Below, one piece after another: positions 28,981 through 37,800 of a stretch of 64,000 bases of DNA. The translations under genes were made by a program, and so were the position numbers. The notes under the pieces are model-generated. The model made no database searches. It worked only from the letters and a program-made list of their open reading frames with translations, and was not told the origin of the DNA. The stretch's first letter is position 1, and each line of letters begins with the position of its first letter. Source of the DNA: Arsenicicoccus cauae (GTDB lineage Bacteria; Actinomycetota; Actinomycetes; Actinomycetales; Dermatophilaceae); the NCBI RefSeq assembly GCF_009707125.1, contig NZ_WLVL01000002.1:38056-102055 (forward strand). Reading direction: 5' to 3'.

Positions 28981-29865
28981 GAGACCCCGCCGTCCGCCCT
29001 GTCCCGACTGCGGGTGGATTTCGCGTATGACGGGACGGGGTTCAGCGGGTGGGCGGCGCAGCCAGGCCGACGGACCGTCGAGGAGACGCTCGCCGTCGCG
29101 TGGCAGACGATCCTGCGCAGCGAGGCGCCGCCGCGGCTGACCGTGGCCGGGCGCACGGACGCGGGGGTGCACGCGCGCGGCGCCGTCTGCCACCTCGACG
29201 TCGCGGACGACCTGCTGGCGCGGCTGCCGGGGCGCTCGGACCGGAGGCCGGTCGAGGCCGCCGTGACGCGTCTCAACGGGGTGCTCCCCGGCGACGTCGT
29301 GGTGCGGGCGGTGCGGGTGGCGCCGGAGGGCTTCGACGCCCGCTTCTCCGCGGTGGAGCGGCGCTACCGCTATCGGCTGCTGGACGACCCGGCGCGCCTG
29401 GACCCGCTGCGACGGCACGACACGACGGTGGTGCGCAGGCCCCTCGACCTGTCCCGCATGCAGGAGGCGTGCGCGGGTCTGGTCGGGCTGCACGACTTCG
29501 CGGCCTTCTGCCGGCAACGGGAGGGCGCGACGACGATCCGCACGCTGCTGGAGTACTCCTGGGTGCGTGACGACCAGGGGGTCCTCGTGGCCACCGTCCG
29601 CGCCGACGCCTTCTGCCATTCGATGGTCCGAGCGCTGATCGGGGGCGCGGTGCCGGTGGGGGAGGGACGCCGGGACCGTGAGTGGTTGCGGTCGGTGCTG
29701 GCGGGGGCCCGGCGAGATCCGGGGGTGGCGGTCATGGCGCCGCACGGGCTCAGCCTGGACGAGGTCGTCTACCCGCCCGACCCGGAGCTGCAGGCGCGGG
29801 CGCGAGAGGCTCGGTCCGTGCGGACCCTCCCGGGGGGCCGACCCCCGCGTGGAGAGGACGGCTGA
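28978..29865 (+). CDS. truA: tRNA pseudouridine(38-40) synthase TruA
   Basis: Modifies uridines 38-40 of the tRNA anticodon stem; 295 residues. The catalytic Asp61 lies in TVAGRTDAGVHARG, and the C-terminal FCHSMVRALIGG segment is conserved. GTG 28954 is possible, but ATG 28978 matches family N-termini and the leaderless promoter signal. Location right after rplQ is typical. Confidence 0.95.
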   Translation: METPPSALSRLRVDFAYDGTGFSGWAAQPGRRTVEETLAVAWQTILRSEAPPRLTVAGRTDAGVHARGAVCHLDVADDLLARLPGRSDRRPVEAAVTRLNGVLPGDVVVRAVRVAPEGFDARFSAVERRYRYRLLDDPARLDPLRRHDTTVVRRPLDLSRMQEACAGLVGLHDFAAFCRQREGATTIRTLLEYSWVRDDQGVLVATVRADAFCHSMVRALIGGAVPVGEGRRDREWLRSVLAGARRDPGVAVMAPHGLSLDEVVYPPDPELQARAREARSVRTLPGGRPPRGEDG

Positions 29866-29874
29866 CGCGGTTTG

Positions 29875-29899
29875 CTGCAAGAAGTGCAACTTATTGCAG
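29875..29899 (+). promoter_or_regulatory. Palindromic operator candidate upstream of the pullulanase gene
   Basis: A 25-bp imperfect palindrome has outer arms CTGCAA/TTGCAG and inner AAGT/ACTT; 18 of the 25 positions are symmetric. It lies 114 bp before the pullulanase start. The TTGCAG/CTGCAA half-sites resemble those described for LacI-family MalR repressors of streptomycete amylase and maltose genes, so maltose-type repression is a reasonable inference. Confidence 0.5.
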
Positions 29900-30012
29900 G
29901 GGCTGGGGGGCGGTCTGTCGGTGGCGGGCACCATACTGTCGAGCGGACCACGACGACGTGGCCCGTCAGGTGCCCGCGGACCCCACTGCGGGCATGAGTC
30001 TCAGGAGACATC

Positions 30013-33000
30013 GTGCCGCTCATGATTCGCCGCGCTGCCCGTCCGGCACTGGCCACCCTCGCCGCCCTGGCCCTCGCCGCGATCGGCCTGCCGCACGCGC
30101 CTCTCGCCACGGCGGTCGAGCCCCGCACCGTGACCCTCGTCGGCTCGCTGCAGTCCGAGCTCGGCTGCTCCGACGACTGGCAACCCGCCTGCGAGCAGAC
30201 GCGTCTCGTGCCCGAGACGGGCACGACGACCTATCAGCGCACCTTCGACGTCCCGGCCGGGTCCTACGAGGTCAAGGCCGCGATCAACGGCACGTGGGAG
30301 GAGTCCTACGCGCTCGACGGCACCAAGGGCGGAGCCAACGCTCCGCTCGTGCTCCGAGGCCCGGCACGGCTGCAGGTGACGTACGACGACAGCACGCACC
30401 GCACCGGTATCACCCCGCTCGGGCTGTCCGGCGGCGCGACCGCGGCTGACAAGGCTCTGGCCGGGGACAGCCTCCGTCCGCCGACGACACGGGAGCGCTT
30501 CTACTTCGTGATGGCGGACCGGTTCGCCAACGGCGACCGGTCCAACGACCGCGGGGGTCTTGCCGGAGGTCGGCTCGAGACGGGGCTGGACCCGTCCGAC
30601 AAGGGCTTCTACCACGGGGGTGACCTGGCGGGGCTGCAGCAGCGCCTGGACTACATCAAGGGGCTCGGCACCACGGCGATCTGGTTGACTCCGTCGTTCA
30701 AGAACCGTCCGGTCCAGGGCACCGGGGCCGACGCGAGCGCGGGCTACCACGGCTACTGGGTCACCGACTTCACCCAGATCGACCCGCACCTGGGCAGCAA
30801 CGCCGAGATGAAGGCCCTCGTCGCCGCAGCGCACGCCAAGGGGATGAAGGTCTACTTCGACATCATCACCAACCACACGGCCGACGTGCTCGACTACGCC
30901 CAGAAGCAGTACTCCTACGTGCCGAAGTCGGCGGTCCCCTACAAGACGGCCACGGGTCAGGCGTTCGACGACCGGGACTACGTCAACAAGCAGTTCCCGC
31001 CCCTGTCGGCGCAGACGTCCTTCCCCTACACCCCCACCTACCGCACCGAGACCGACAAGACGGTGCGGGTGCCCTCCTGGCTCAACGACCCGACGATGTA
31101 CCACAACCGCGGAGACTCGACGTGGGCGGGCGAGTCGACGACCTACGGCGACTTCGTGGGTCTGGACGACCTGTTCACCGAGCGTCCCGAGGTGGTCGAC
31201 GGGATGGGCGACGTCTACGCCGCGTGGGTCGACCTCGGCATCGACGGCTTCCGGATCGACACGGTCAAGCACGTCAATCTCGAGTTCTGGCAGCGGTTCT
31301 CTCCGCGGGTCCTGGACCACGCGCGGTCGATCGGCCGCAAGGACTTCTTCATGTTCGGCGAGGTCTACGACGGCGACCCCAAGGTGATGTCCACCTACAC
31401 CACGGCCGGCAAGCTCCCCGCCACGCTGGACTTCGGCTTCCAGGGCGCAGCCGTGGCCGCCGCCCAGGGCAAGGCCACGACCGGCCTGCGCGACCTGTTC
31501 GCCGGCGACGACTACTACACCGACGCCGACTCGAACGCCTACCAGCTGCCGACCTTCCTCGGCAACCACGACATGGGACGCGTCGGCATGATGCTCGCCA
31601 AGGCGGGCTACACCGGCGACGAGCTGCTGCAGCGCACGCGGCTGGCCAACGCGATCATGTACCTCACCCGGGGACAGCCCGTCACCTACTACGGCGACGA
31701 GCAGGGCTTCGCAGGGGCCGGGGGCGACAAGGACTCGCGCCAGGACATGTTCGCCACCAAGGTCCAGCAGTATGCCGAGGAGCCCGTCATCGGCGGAGCC
31801 CCCGGGTCGCGGGACCGCTACGACAGGTCCGCACCGCTCTATCGGACGATCTCCGAGCTGTCTGCGCTGCGGCAGGCCAACCCGGCGCTCGCGGACGGTG
31901 CCCAGATCCACCGCTACGCCTCGGACGCGGCCGGCATCTACGCCTTCTCGCGCATCGACCGGGCCACCGGTCGCGAGTACGTCGTCGCCGTCAACAACAG
32001 CACCAAGGCCGCGTCCGCCTCCTTCTCGACCTACGTCCGGCAGCGGCCCTTCCTGCCCGTGCACGGCACGACGTCGATCCTCAAGTCCGACAAGGATGGC
32101 CGAGTCACCGCGACCGTGCCGCCGCTGTCGGTGAGCGTCTGGTCCTCGACCGGCTCCATGACGCACCGCCCGGCGGCGCCGGCGGTCTATCTCACCTCAC
32201 CGGGTGCCGGCGCCGCCGTCGGCGGTCGGGCGGAGATCGCGGCGGCCATCCCCGAGAACACCTTCGCCCAGGTCACCTTCGCCTACCGTCCGGTGGGGAC
32301 GTCCGGGTGGACCACGATCGGCACCGACGACAATGCTCCCTACCGGGTCTTTCACGACGTGACGGGGATGGCCAAGGGCACGCTGCTCGAGTACCGCGCC
32401 GTGGCCAAGGACAGCTCCGGCAACGTGTCGGCGTCCTCGTCATACGGCATCGTCGGGGATCCCGGCAACGACCCCCTGCCGGGTGGTGGAGGGGTCGGCC
32501 CGGTGACCCAGCCCGCGGCGGTGTCCGTCCCGGGCACGCACAACACCGAGATGGGGTGCGCCGAGGACTGGGCCCCGTCCTGCGACCAGGCGCAGCTCGC
32601 GCTGGACGCCAAGGACCAGGTCTGGAAGCGCACGTTCACCACGATCCCGGCGGGCCAGCACTCCTACAAGGCGGCGATCAACCGCGCGTGGGACGAGAAC
32701 TACGGCGCCGGCGGCGTCCGGGGCGGGTCCAACATCGACTACACCGCACCAGGCGGCAACGTCACCTTCTACTACGACCACGCCACGCACTACGCCACCA
32801 GCGACGCGCAGGGCCCGATCATCACGGCCCCGGGCTCCTACCAGGCCAAGCTCGGCTGCGGCGGTGACTGGGCACCCGACTGCATGCGGCCGTGGCTGCA
32901 GGACCCGGACGGGGACGGCACCTACACCTGGTCGAGCGACCAGATCCCCGCCGGGAGCTACGAGTTCAAGGTGACGCACGGCCTGTCGTGGACCGAGAGC

Positions 33001-35805
33001 TACGGTGCGGGCGGCGCCGCGGGCGGGGCCAACATGTCCTTCACCGTGCCCTCGGACGGCACGGTCGTCACCATCTCCTACACGATCGGCACCCACATGA
33101 CGACAGTGAAGACGTCCCGGGCCGGGTCGGCCCCCGACCTCGGCACGCAGCGCGCCGTCTGGGTCGCGCCGGACCTCGTGGCCTGGCCTGCCTCCGGGGT
33201 GCCGCAGGGGACCGACCCGGCCCTCCTGCGGTGGCGGCTGCACTGGTCGCCGACCGCACGGCTGGCCATGGACGCCGAGGCGATCACCTCACCCGACGGC
33301 GGTCAGGCAGCGCTGACGCGGGACCCTGCGGGCCTACCGGCCGCTGTGCTGGCCTCGCACCCCGAGCTCAAGGGCTACCACGCCCTGCGGCTGGACCGCG
33401 CGGCGGCCCGTCAGGCTCCGGAGATCCTCCGCGGGCAGGTGGCCGTGGGGATGTACGACCACCTCGGTCGCATCCAGGACGCCACCGGGGTGCAGACCGC
33501 CCTGGTGCTCGACGCGCTGTATGCCGGCCGTGCGGCGGCCCGCTCCTACGGCGTGACCTTCCGCGGGAGCACGGCCTCGCTCGCGGTGTGGGCGCCCACG
33601 GCTCAGCAGGTGACCCTCCTGTCGTGGCCCGCCGGGGCGGCAGCCGACGCCCCGGTCTCGAGCGCGACGCGCACCCGGATGGACCGCGGTCAGGACGGTG
33701 CCTGGACGGTCACGCGGCCCGGGTTCAAGGACTCGCGCTACGCCTACGAGGTCGTCGTCTACGCACCACGCACCCGCAAGGTCGAGACCAACGTGGTCAC
33801 CGACCCGTACTCCGTCGCGCTCACGCCTGGCTCCGGTCGCTCCGTGGCGGTCGACCTCGCCGACCCCGCCCTGGCGCCCCGGCTCTGGCGCGAGGCGAAG
33901 GCACCGGCCCTGCGGCAGTCCGTGGACTCCACGATCTACGAGCTGCACGTGCGGGACTTCTCGATCGGCGACGAGAGCGTGCCGGCGGCCCACCGGGGCT
34001 CCTACCTCGCGTTCGCCGACGAGGGCAACGGCACCAAGCACCTGAGGTCCCTGGCCCGCGCGGGGCTCAACACCGTGCACCTGCTGCCGACCTTCGACAT
34101 CGCCTCGATCCCCGAGCGGCGCGCAGACCAGCAGACGCCGGGCTGCGACCTCTCGTCCATGGGGCCGGCGAGCGAGGGCCAGCAGGCCTGCCTCGCCAAG
34201 GTCGCCGACAAGGACGGCTACAACTGGGGCTACGACCCCTTGCACTGGATGGCCCCCGAGGGTTCCTACGCCTCGAGCGACGCCGGCGCTGACGGAGGCG
34301 CGCGCGTGGCGGAGTTCCGCACGATGGTCGGTGGTCTGCACCGCTCCGGGCTGCGCGTGGTCCTCGACCAGGTGTTCAACCACACCCCGGCCTCGGGCCA
34401 GGACGCCACGTCCGTGCTGGACCGGGTCGTCCCCGGCTACTACCACCGGCTGGACGCCAAGGGCGCGGTCTACACCTCCACCTGCTGCCAGAACATCGCC
34501 ACGGAGCACGCCATGGCGGAGAAGGCCATGGTCGACGCCGTGGTGCTGTGGGCGCGCCACTACAAGGTGGACGGCTTCCGCTTCGACCTGATGGGGCACC
34601 ACAGCCGCGAGTCCATGGTCAAGGTCCGGGCCGCGCTCGACGCCCTGACCCCGGCGCGCGACGGGGTCGACGGCCGGACCGTCTACGTCTACGGCGAGGG
34701 CTGGAACTTCGGCGAGGTCGCCGACAACGCGCTCTTCCGCCAGGCCACGCAGGGGCAGCTCGGGGGGACCGGTATCGGGTCGTTCAACGACCGGCTCCGC
34801 GACGCGGTGCGAGGCGGTGGGCCGTTCGACGACGACCCTCGCGCCCAGGGCTTCGGCTCGGGGGTGGCGACCGACCCCAACGGCAGCCCCGTCGCAGGCG
34901 GCGCCGCCGACCTCGCGGGAGACACCGACCTGCTGCAGCTCGGCCTGGCGGGCCAGCTGAGGTCCTTCCGCTTCCGGAGCACGCGGGGGGCGGTCGTCAC
35001 CGGCGAGCAGGTGGACTACAACGGCGCCAAGGCCGGCTACGCCGACCAGCCGGACGAGGCGATCAGCTACGTCGACGCCCACGACAACGAGACGCTGTGG
35101 GACGCGCTCACGATGAAGCTGCCCCGGGCGACCTCCATGGCCGACCGGGTGCGGATGAACACCCTCTCGCTGTCGACCACGGCGCTCGGGCAGTCGCCGA
35201 GCTTCTGGCACGCGGGGGCCGACCTGCTCCGGAGCAAGAGCTTCGACCGGGACAGCTACAACAGCGGTGACTGGTTCAACACCCTGTCCTGGACGGGCGC
35301 CGACAACGGCTTCGGCCACGGGCTGCCGCCGGCCGGTCCCAACAAGGCCAAGTGGGAGTTCATGCGGCCCCTGCTCGCCGACGCCTCGCTCAAGCCGTCG
35401 CCCGCCGACGTGGGGACCGCGACGGCCCAGGCCCAGGACCTGCTGCGGCTGCGCTTCTCCACGCCGCTGTTCCGCCTCGGCACGGCCGACCAGATCAAGG
35501 CCAAGCTGAGCTACCCGGTCAGCGGCACGGGCGACGCGCACCAGGGCGTGGTCGTGATGCGGATCGACGACACCCGGGGCACCGCCGTCGACCCCGCGCT
35601 GGACGGCGTGGTCGTCGTCTTCAACGCCACGCCCGAGGCGGTCACCCAGTCGGTGCCGGCGCTCAAGGGCACGCCCTTGACGCTGTCTCCCGTCCAGCAG
35701 CGGGGCGCGGACGCGGTCGTCCGTGGGTCTCGCTGGGACGCCGCGGCCGGGGTGGCCACCGTCCCCGCCCGCACCGTGGCCGTGTTCGTCCAGCCGGCGC
35801 GCTGA
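30013..35805 (+). CDS. Secreted bifunctional amylase-pullulanase (two GH13 domains)
   Basis: An extracellular alpha-glucan hydrolase of 1930 residues. In order: signal peptide (about 1-34); an X25-type starch-binding module (37-135); a GH13 alpha-amylase domain with nucleophile Asp416 (GFRIDTVKH), acid/base Glu450 (FGEVYD) and Asp520 (NHD); an Fn3/Ig-like module (720-816); two more X25 modules (835-934, 940-1032); a pullulanase N-terminal region and CBM48-like domain (about 1179); then a second GH13 domain with the pullulanase motif YNWGYDP (1403), Asp1525, Glu1562 and Asp1691. All six catalytic residues are present, so both domains should be active on alpha-1,4 and alpha-1,6 bonds respectively. 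GTG 30013 follows AGGAG. It stands alone between truA and a terminator. Confidence 0.92.
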   Translation: MPLMIRRAARPALATLAALALAAIGLPHAPLATAVEPRTVTLVGSLQSELGCSDDWQPACEQTRLVPETGTTTYQRTFDVPAGSYEVKAAINGTWEESYALDGTKGGANAPLVLRGPARLQVTYDDSTHRTGITPLGLSGGATAADKALAGDSLRPPTTRERFYFVMADRFANGDRSNDRGGLAGGRLETGLDPSDKGFYHGGDLAGLQQRLDYIKGLGTTAIWLTPSFKNRPVQGTGADASAGYHGYWVTDFTQIDPHLGSNAEMKALVAAAHAKGMKVYFDIITNHTADVLDYAQKQYSYVPKSAVPYKTATGQAFDDRDYVNKQFPPLSAQTSFPYTPTYRTETDKTVRVPSWLNDPTMYHNRGDSTWAGESTTYGDFVGLDDLFTERPEVVDGMGDVYAAWVDLGIDGFRIDTVKHVNLEFWQRFSPRVLDHARSIGRKDFFMFGEVYDGDPKVMSTYTTAGKLPATLDFGFQGAAVAAAQGKATTGLRDLFAGDDYYTDADSNAYQLPTFLGNHDMGRVGMMLAKAGYTGDELLQRTRLANAIMYLTRGQPVTYYGDEQGFAGAGGDKDSRQDMFATKVQQYAEEPVIGGAPGSRDRYDRSAPLYRTISELSALRQANPALADGAQIHRYASDAAGIYAFSRIDRATGREYVVAVNNSTKAASASFSTYVRQRPFLPVHGTTSILKSDKDGRVTATVPPLSVSVWSSTGSMTHRPAAPAVYLTSPGAGAAVGGRAEIAAAIPENTFAQVTFAYRPVGTSGWTTIGTDDNAPYRVFHDVTGMAKGTLLEYRAVAKDSSGNVSASSSYGIVGDPGNDPLPGGGGVGPVTQPAAVSVPGTHNTEMGCAEDWAPSCDQAQLALDAKDQVWKRTFTTIPAGQHSYKAAINRAWDENYGAGGVRGGSNIDYTAPGGNVTFYYDHATHYATSDAQGPIITAPGSYQAKLGCGGDWAPDCMRPWLQDPDGDGTYTWSSDQIPAGSYEFKVTHGLSWTESYGAGGAAGGANMSFTVPSDGTVVTISYTIGTHMTTVKTSRAGSAPDLGTQRAVWVAPDLVAWPASGVPQGTDPALLRWRLHWSPTARLAMDAEAITSPDGGQAALTRDPAGLPAAVLASHPELKGYHALRLDRAAARQAPEILRGQVAVGMYDHLGRIQDATGVQTALVLDALYAGRAAARSYGVTFRGSTASLAVWAPTAQQVTLLSWPAGAAADAPVSSATRTRMDRGQDGAWTVTRPGFKDSRYAYEVVVYAPRTRKVETNVVTDPYSVALTPGSGRSVAVDLADPALAPRLWREAKAPALRQSVDSTIYELHVRDFSIGDESVPAAHRGSYLAFADEGNGTKHLRSLARAGLNTVHLLPTFDIASIPERRADQQTPGCDLSSMGPASEGQQACLAKVADKDGYNWGYDPLHWMAPEGSYASSDAGADGGARVAEFRTMVGGLHRSGLRVVLDQVFNHTPASGQDATSVLDRVVPGYYHRLDAKGAVYTSTCCQNIATEHAMAEKAMVDAVVLWARHYKVDGFRFDLMGHHSRESMVKVRAALDALTPARDGVDGRTVYVYGEGWNFGEVADNALFRQATQGQLGGTGIGSFNDRLRDAVRGGGPFDDDPRAQGFGSGVATDPNGSPVAGGAADLAGDTDLLQLGLAGQLRSFRFRSTRGAVVTGEQVDYNGAKAGYADQPDEAISYVDAHDNETLWDALTMKLPRATSMADRVRMNTLSLSTTALGQSPSFWHAGADLLRSKSFDRDSYNSGDWFNTLSWTGADNGFGHGLPPAGPNKAKWEFMRPLLADASLKPSPADVGTATAQAQDLLRLRFSTPLFRLGTADQIKAKLSYPVSGTGDAHQGVVVMRIDDTRGTAVDPALDGVVVVFNATPEAVTQSVPALKGTPLTLSPVQQRGADAVVRGSRWDAAAGVATVPARTVAVFVQPAR

Positions 35806-35823
35806 GGCACGCCCATCGCCGAC

Positions 35824-35862
35824 AGCGGAGCCCCCGACCGGTCGCCGGCCGGGGGCTCCGCT
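35824..35862 (+). terminator. Terminator hairpin after the pullulanase gene
   Basis: The 12-nt arms AGCGGAGCCCCC and GGGGGCTCCGCT are perfectly complementary around a 15-nt GC-rich loop that can itself pair, 18 bases past the stop. Confidence 0.8.
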
Positions 35863-35925
35863 CGTGATCCGTCCCGCGGCCCGGCACGCCGTGCGGGGGA
35901 CCGCCGCGTCCGCGAGACTGGGCGG

Positions 35926-36867
35926 ATGAGCGAGCTGGTCTACGGATGCATGGGGCTGGGCGGCGACTGGGACGGCGAGGAGGTCACGGTCGACGCGGTC
36001 GATGCGGCCGAGCGCGCCGTCCTGGCCGCGCTGGACGCCGGGATGACGACCTTCGACCACGCCGACATCTACCGGCGGGGCAAGGCGGAGCGGGCGTTCG
36101 GCCTGGTGCTGCAGCGCCATCCCGGGCTGCGGGACCGGATCCGCATCCAGACCAAGGTCGGGATCACCCTGCCGACCGACGACGTCGTGGGCCACTACGA
36201 CCTGTCCGGCGAGGCCATCCGCGGACGGGCCCGAGCGTGTCTCGAGCGGCTGGGCGTCGACCACGTCGACACCCTGCTCCTGCACCGGCCGGACCCGCTG
36301 ATGGAGCCGCAGGACGCGGCGGACGCCCTGCAGGAGCTGGTCGGCGAGGGCTTGGTGGGCGCCGTCGGCGTGTCCAACTTCTCGGCCGCCCAGATGCGAT
36401 CCCTGCAGCGGCACCTCGACCTCCCGCTCGCCGTCAACCAGCTCGAGCTGTCGCTGCATCATCGGGGATTCGTCGAGGAGGGCATCTGCGTCAACACGGC
36501 CGCGTCGACCTCGGCGCCCTTCCCCGAGGGGACCCTCGAGCACTGCCGGGAGCAGGGCGTCCAGGTGCAGGCCTGGGGCAGCCTCGCCCAGGGGCGCTAC
36601 TCGGGCCGGCTCCCGGACGACGCCGAGGGGGCCGATCGTCGGACGGCCCGTCTCGTCGCGAGGCTCGCCGAGGAGCTGGGCGCCACGCGGGAGGAGGTCG
36701 TCCTCGGGTGGCTGATGAAGCACCCCGCACGGATCGCCCCGGTGGTGGGCAGCACGGATCCTGACCGCATCCTGGCCTGCGCCGGCGCGCAGCGGGTGGC
36801 CGCGTCGATGAGCCGTGAGCAGTGGTACGCCCTGCTCACGTCGGCGCGGGGTGCCGGCGTGCCCTGA
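35926..36867 (+). CDS. Aldo/keto reductase
   Basis: An NADPH-dependent oxidoreductase of 313 residues with a TIM-barrel fold, YdhF-like. The catalytic tetrad is visible as Asp44, Tyr49, Lys77 and His120, and the cofactor part has GSTDPDRI near residue 275. The substrate cannot be told. ATG 35926 has no strong ribosome binding site, and GAGACT ends 7 nt upstream, so it may be leaderless. It is convergent with the MFS gene, and its stop codon is part of a perfect palindrome. Confidence 0.88.
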   Translation: MSELVYGCMGLGGDWDGEEVTVDAVDAAERAVLAALDAGMTTFDHADIYRRGKAERAFGLVLQRHPGLRDRIRIQTKVGITLPTDDVVGHYDLSGEAIRGRARACLERLGVDHVDTLLLHRPDPLMEPQDAADALQELVGEGLVGAVGVSNFSAAQMRSLQRHLDLPLAVNQLELSLHHRGFVEEGICVNTAASTSAPFPEGTLEHCREQGVQVQAWGSLAQGRYSGRLPDDAEGADRRTARLVARLAEELGATREEVVLGWLMKHPARIAPVVGSTDPDRILACAGAQRVAASMSREQWYALLTSARGAGVP

Positions 36868-36888
36868 CGCCGGACCGGTCCGGCGTCA
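36865..36888. terminator. Perfect 24-bp palindrome shared by two convergent stop codons
   Basis: TGACGCCGGACC (36865-36876) is followed immediately by its exact reverse complement. The first three bases are the stop of the aldo/keto reductase. The last three, read on the other strand, are the stop of the MFS gene. It probably works as a bidirectional terminator. Confidence 0.75.
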
Positions 36889-37728
36889 GCACTGGTCGCG
36901 GACCCGTGCCGCACTCCGGCGACGATCCGCCCGTGCAGCAGGCAGGTAGCCGAGCAGACCCAGCACGGAGACGAGTCCGCCCAGGGCCATGGCCGTCGCG
37001 GTGCTCGTGCGGCTGGCCAGCAGTCCCAGCACGGGGGACCAGGCCGCTGCCGCCGCGCAGAAGACCAGCGAGTTGAGCGACAGCACCGTCGCCCGGTTGC
37101 CCGAGGTGGCCTCGCGGTGCAGGAGGGCGTTGTGGGCGACGCCCGCGGTGCCGTGCAGGGCGTACGTGAACAGGTAGGCGGCGACCAGCGCGACCGGGCC
37201 CGCGGCCAGCCCCATCGCGAGCGCCCCCAGCCCGTTGAGCACGCGGGCAACGATGGCCGTGCGAGGCACCCCGATGCGCTGGTGGAGCCGCCCGGCGAGG
37301 GAGGACAGGACGCGGTTGCCGACCACGAGCCGGACGCTGTCGCCGATCACCCTGGGCGTCGCGCGTGCGGAGGCGACGAGCGCGGCGAGCCCGCCGGACC
37401 CCGTACCACCGGGTGGGGCATCCTCGGCCCGCGTCTCCCGCAACAGGGCGGACGTCGCCACCAGGTGAACGACGCAGAGCAGGGCATAGAGGACGAGGGG
37501 AAGCAGAAGCGCGCTGTGCCCCCGACCCAGCGCATCGGCCAGCCCCGACGACGGGAGCTCGAGCAGCAGCACGGCCAGGCCCTGGAAGGACACGTAGGTG
37601 AGCGTCTCGGCGACGCTGAGCCCACGCTCGCGCGCCCACAGCGTGAACACGCCGACCACCAGCCCGACCGGGGCCCACCGGGTGCCGGTCAAGACGAGGA
37701 AGACGGTGCGGGGGGCGAGCGGACGCAT
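36886..37728 (-). CDS. MFS transporter, shortened
   Basis: A hydrophobic protein of 280 residues from ATG 37728 (283 from GTG 37737), against about 400 for normal major facilitator proteins. The first two or three helices (TVFLVLTGTRWAPVGLVVGV...) and the last four are recognisable, separated by an Arg/Ala/Gly-rich loop (LLRETRAEDAPPGG) like the usual central loop. Helices expected around TM4-5 and TM7-8 appear to be missing without a frameshift. It may be a decayed drug-type transporter. It lies downstream of the winged-helix regulator on the same strand, which suggests local control. Confidence 0.6.
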   Translation of the reverse strand: MRPLAPRTVFLVLTGTRWAPVGLVVGVFTLWARERGLSVAETLTYVSFQGLAVLLLELPSSGLADALGRGHSALLLPLVLYALLCVVHLVATSALLRETRAEDAPPGGTGSGGLAALVASARATPRVIGDSVRLVVGNRVLSSLAGRLHQRIGVPRTAIVARVLNGLGALAMGLAAGPVALVAAYLFTYALHGTAGVAHNALLHREATSGNRATVLSLNSLVFCAAAAAWSPVLGLLASRTSTATAMALGGLVSVLGLLGYLPAARADRRRSAARVRDQC

Positions 37729-37745
37729 GGGAGCCACTTTCGACG

Positions 37746-37783
37746 ACTGGTCAGTTGTGGGCGGGGTGTCGGGAGGTGACCAG
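37746..37783. repeat. Inverted GACTGGTCA element between MFS and regulator genes
   Basis: GACTGGTCAGTT (37746-37757) is followed about 15 bp later by GGAGGTGACCAGT (37771-37783), so ACTGGTCA and TGACCAGT face each other. The same two half-elements flank xseB at 57207 and 57685. Confidence 0.55.
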
Positions 37784-37800
37784 TGGGCGGGGGGTGGGGG

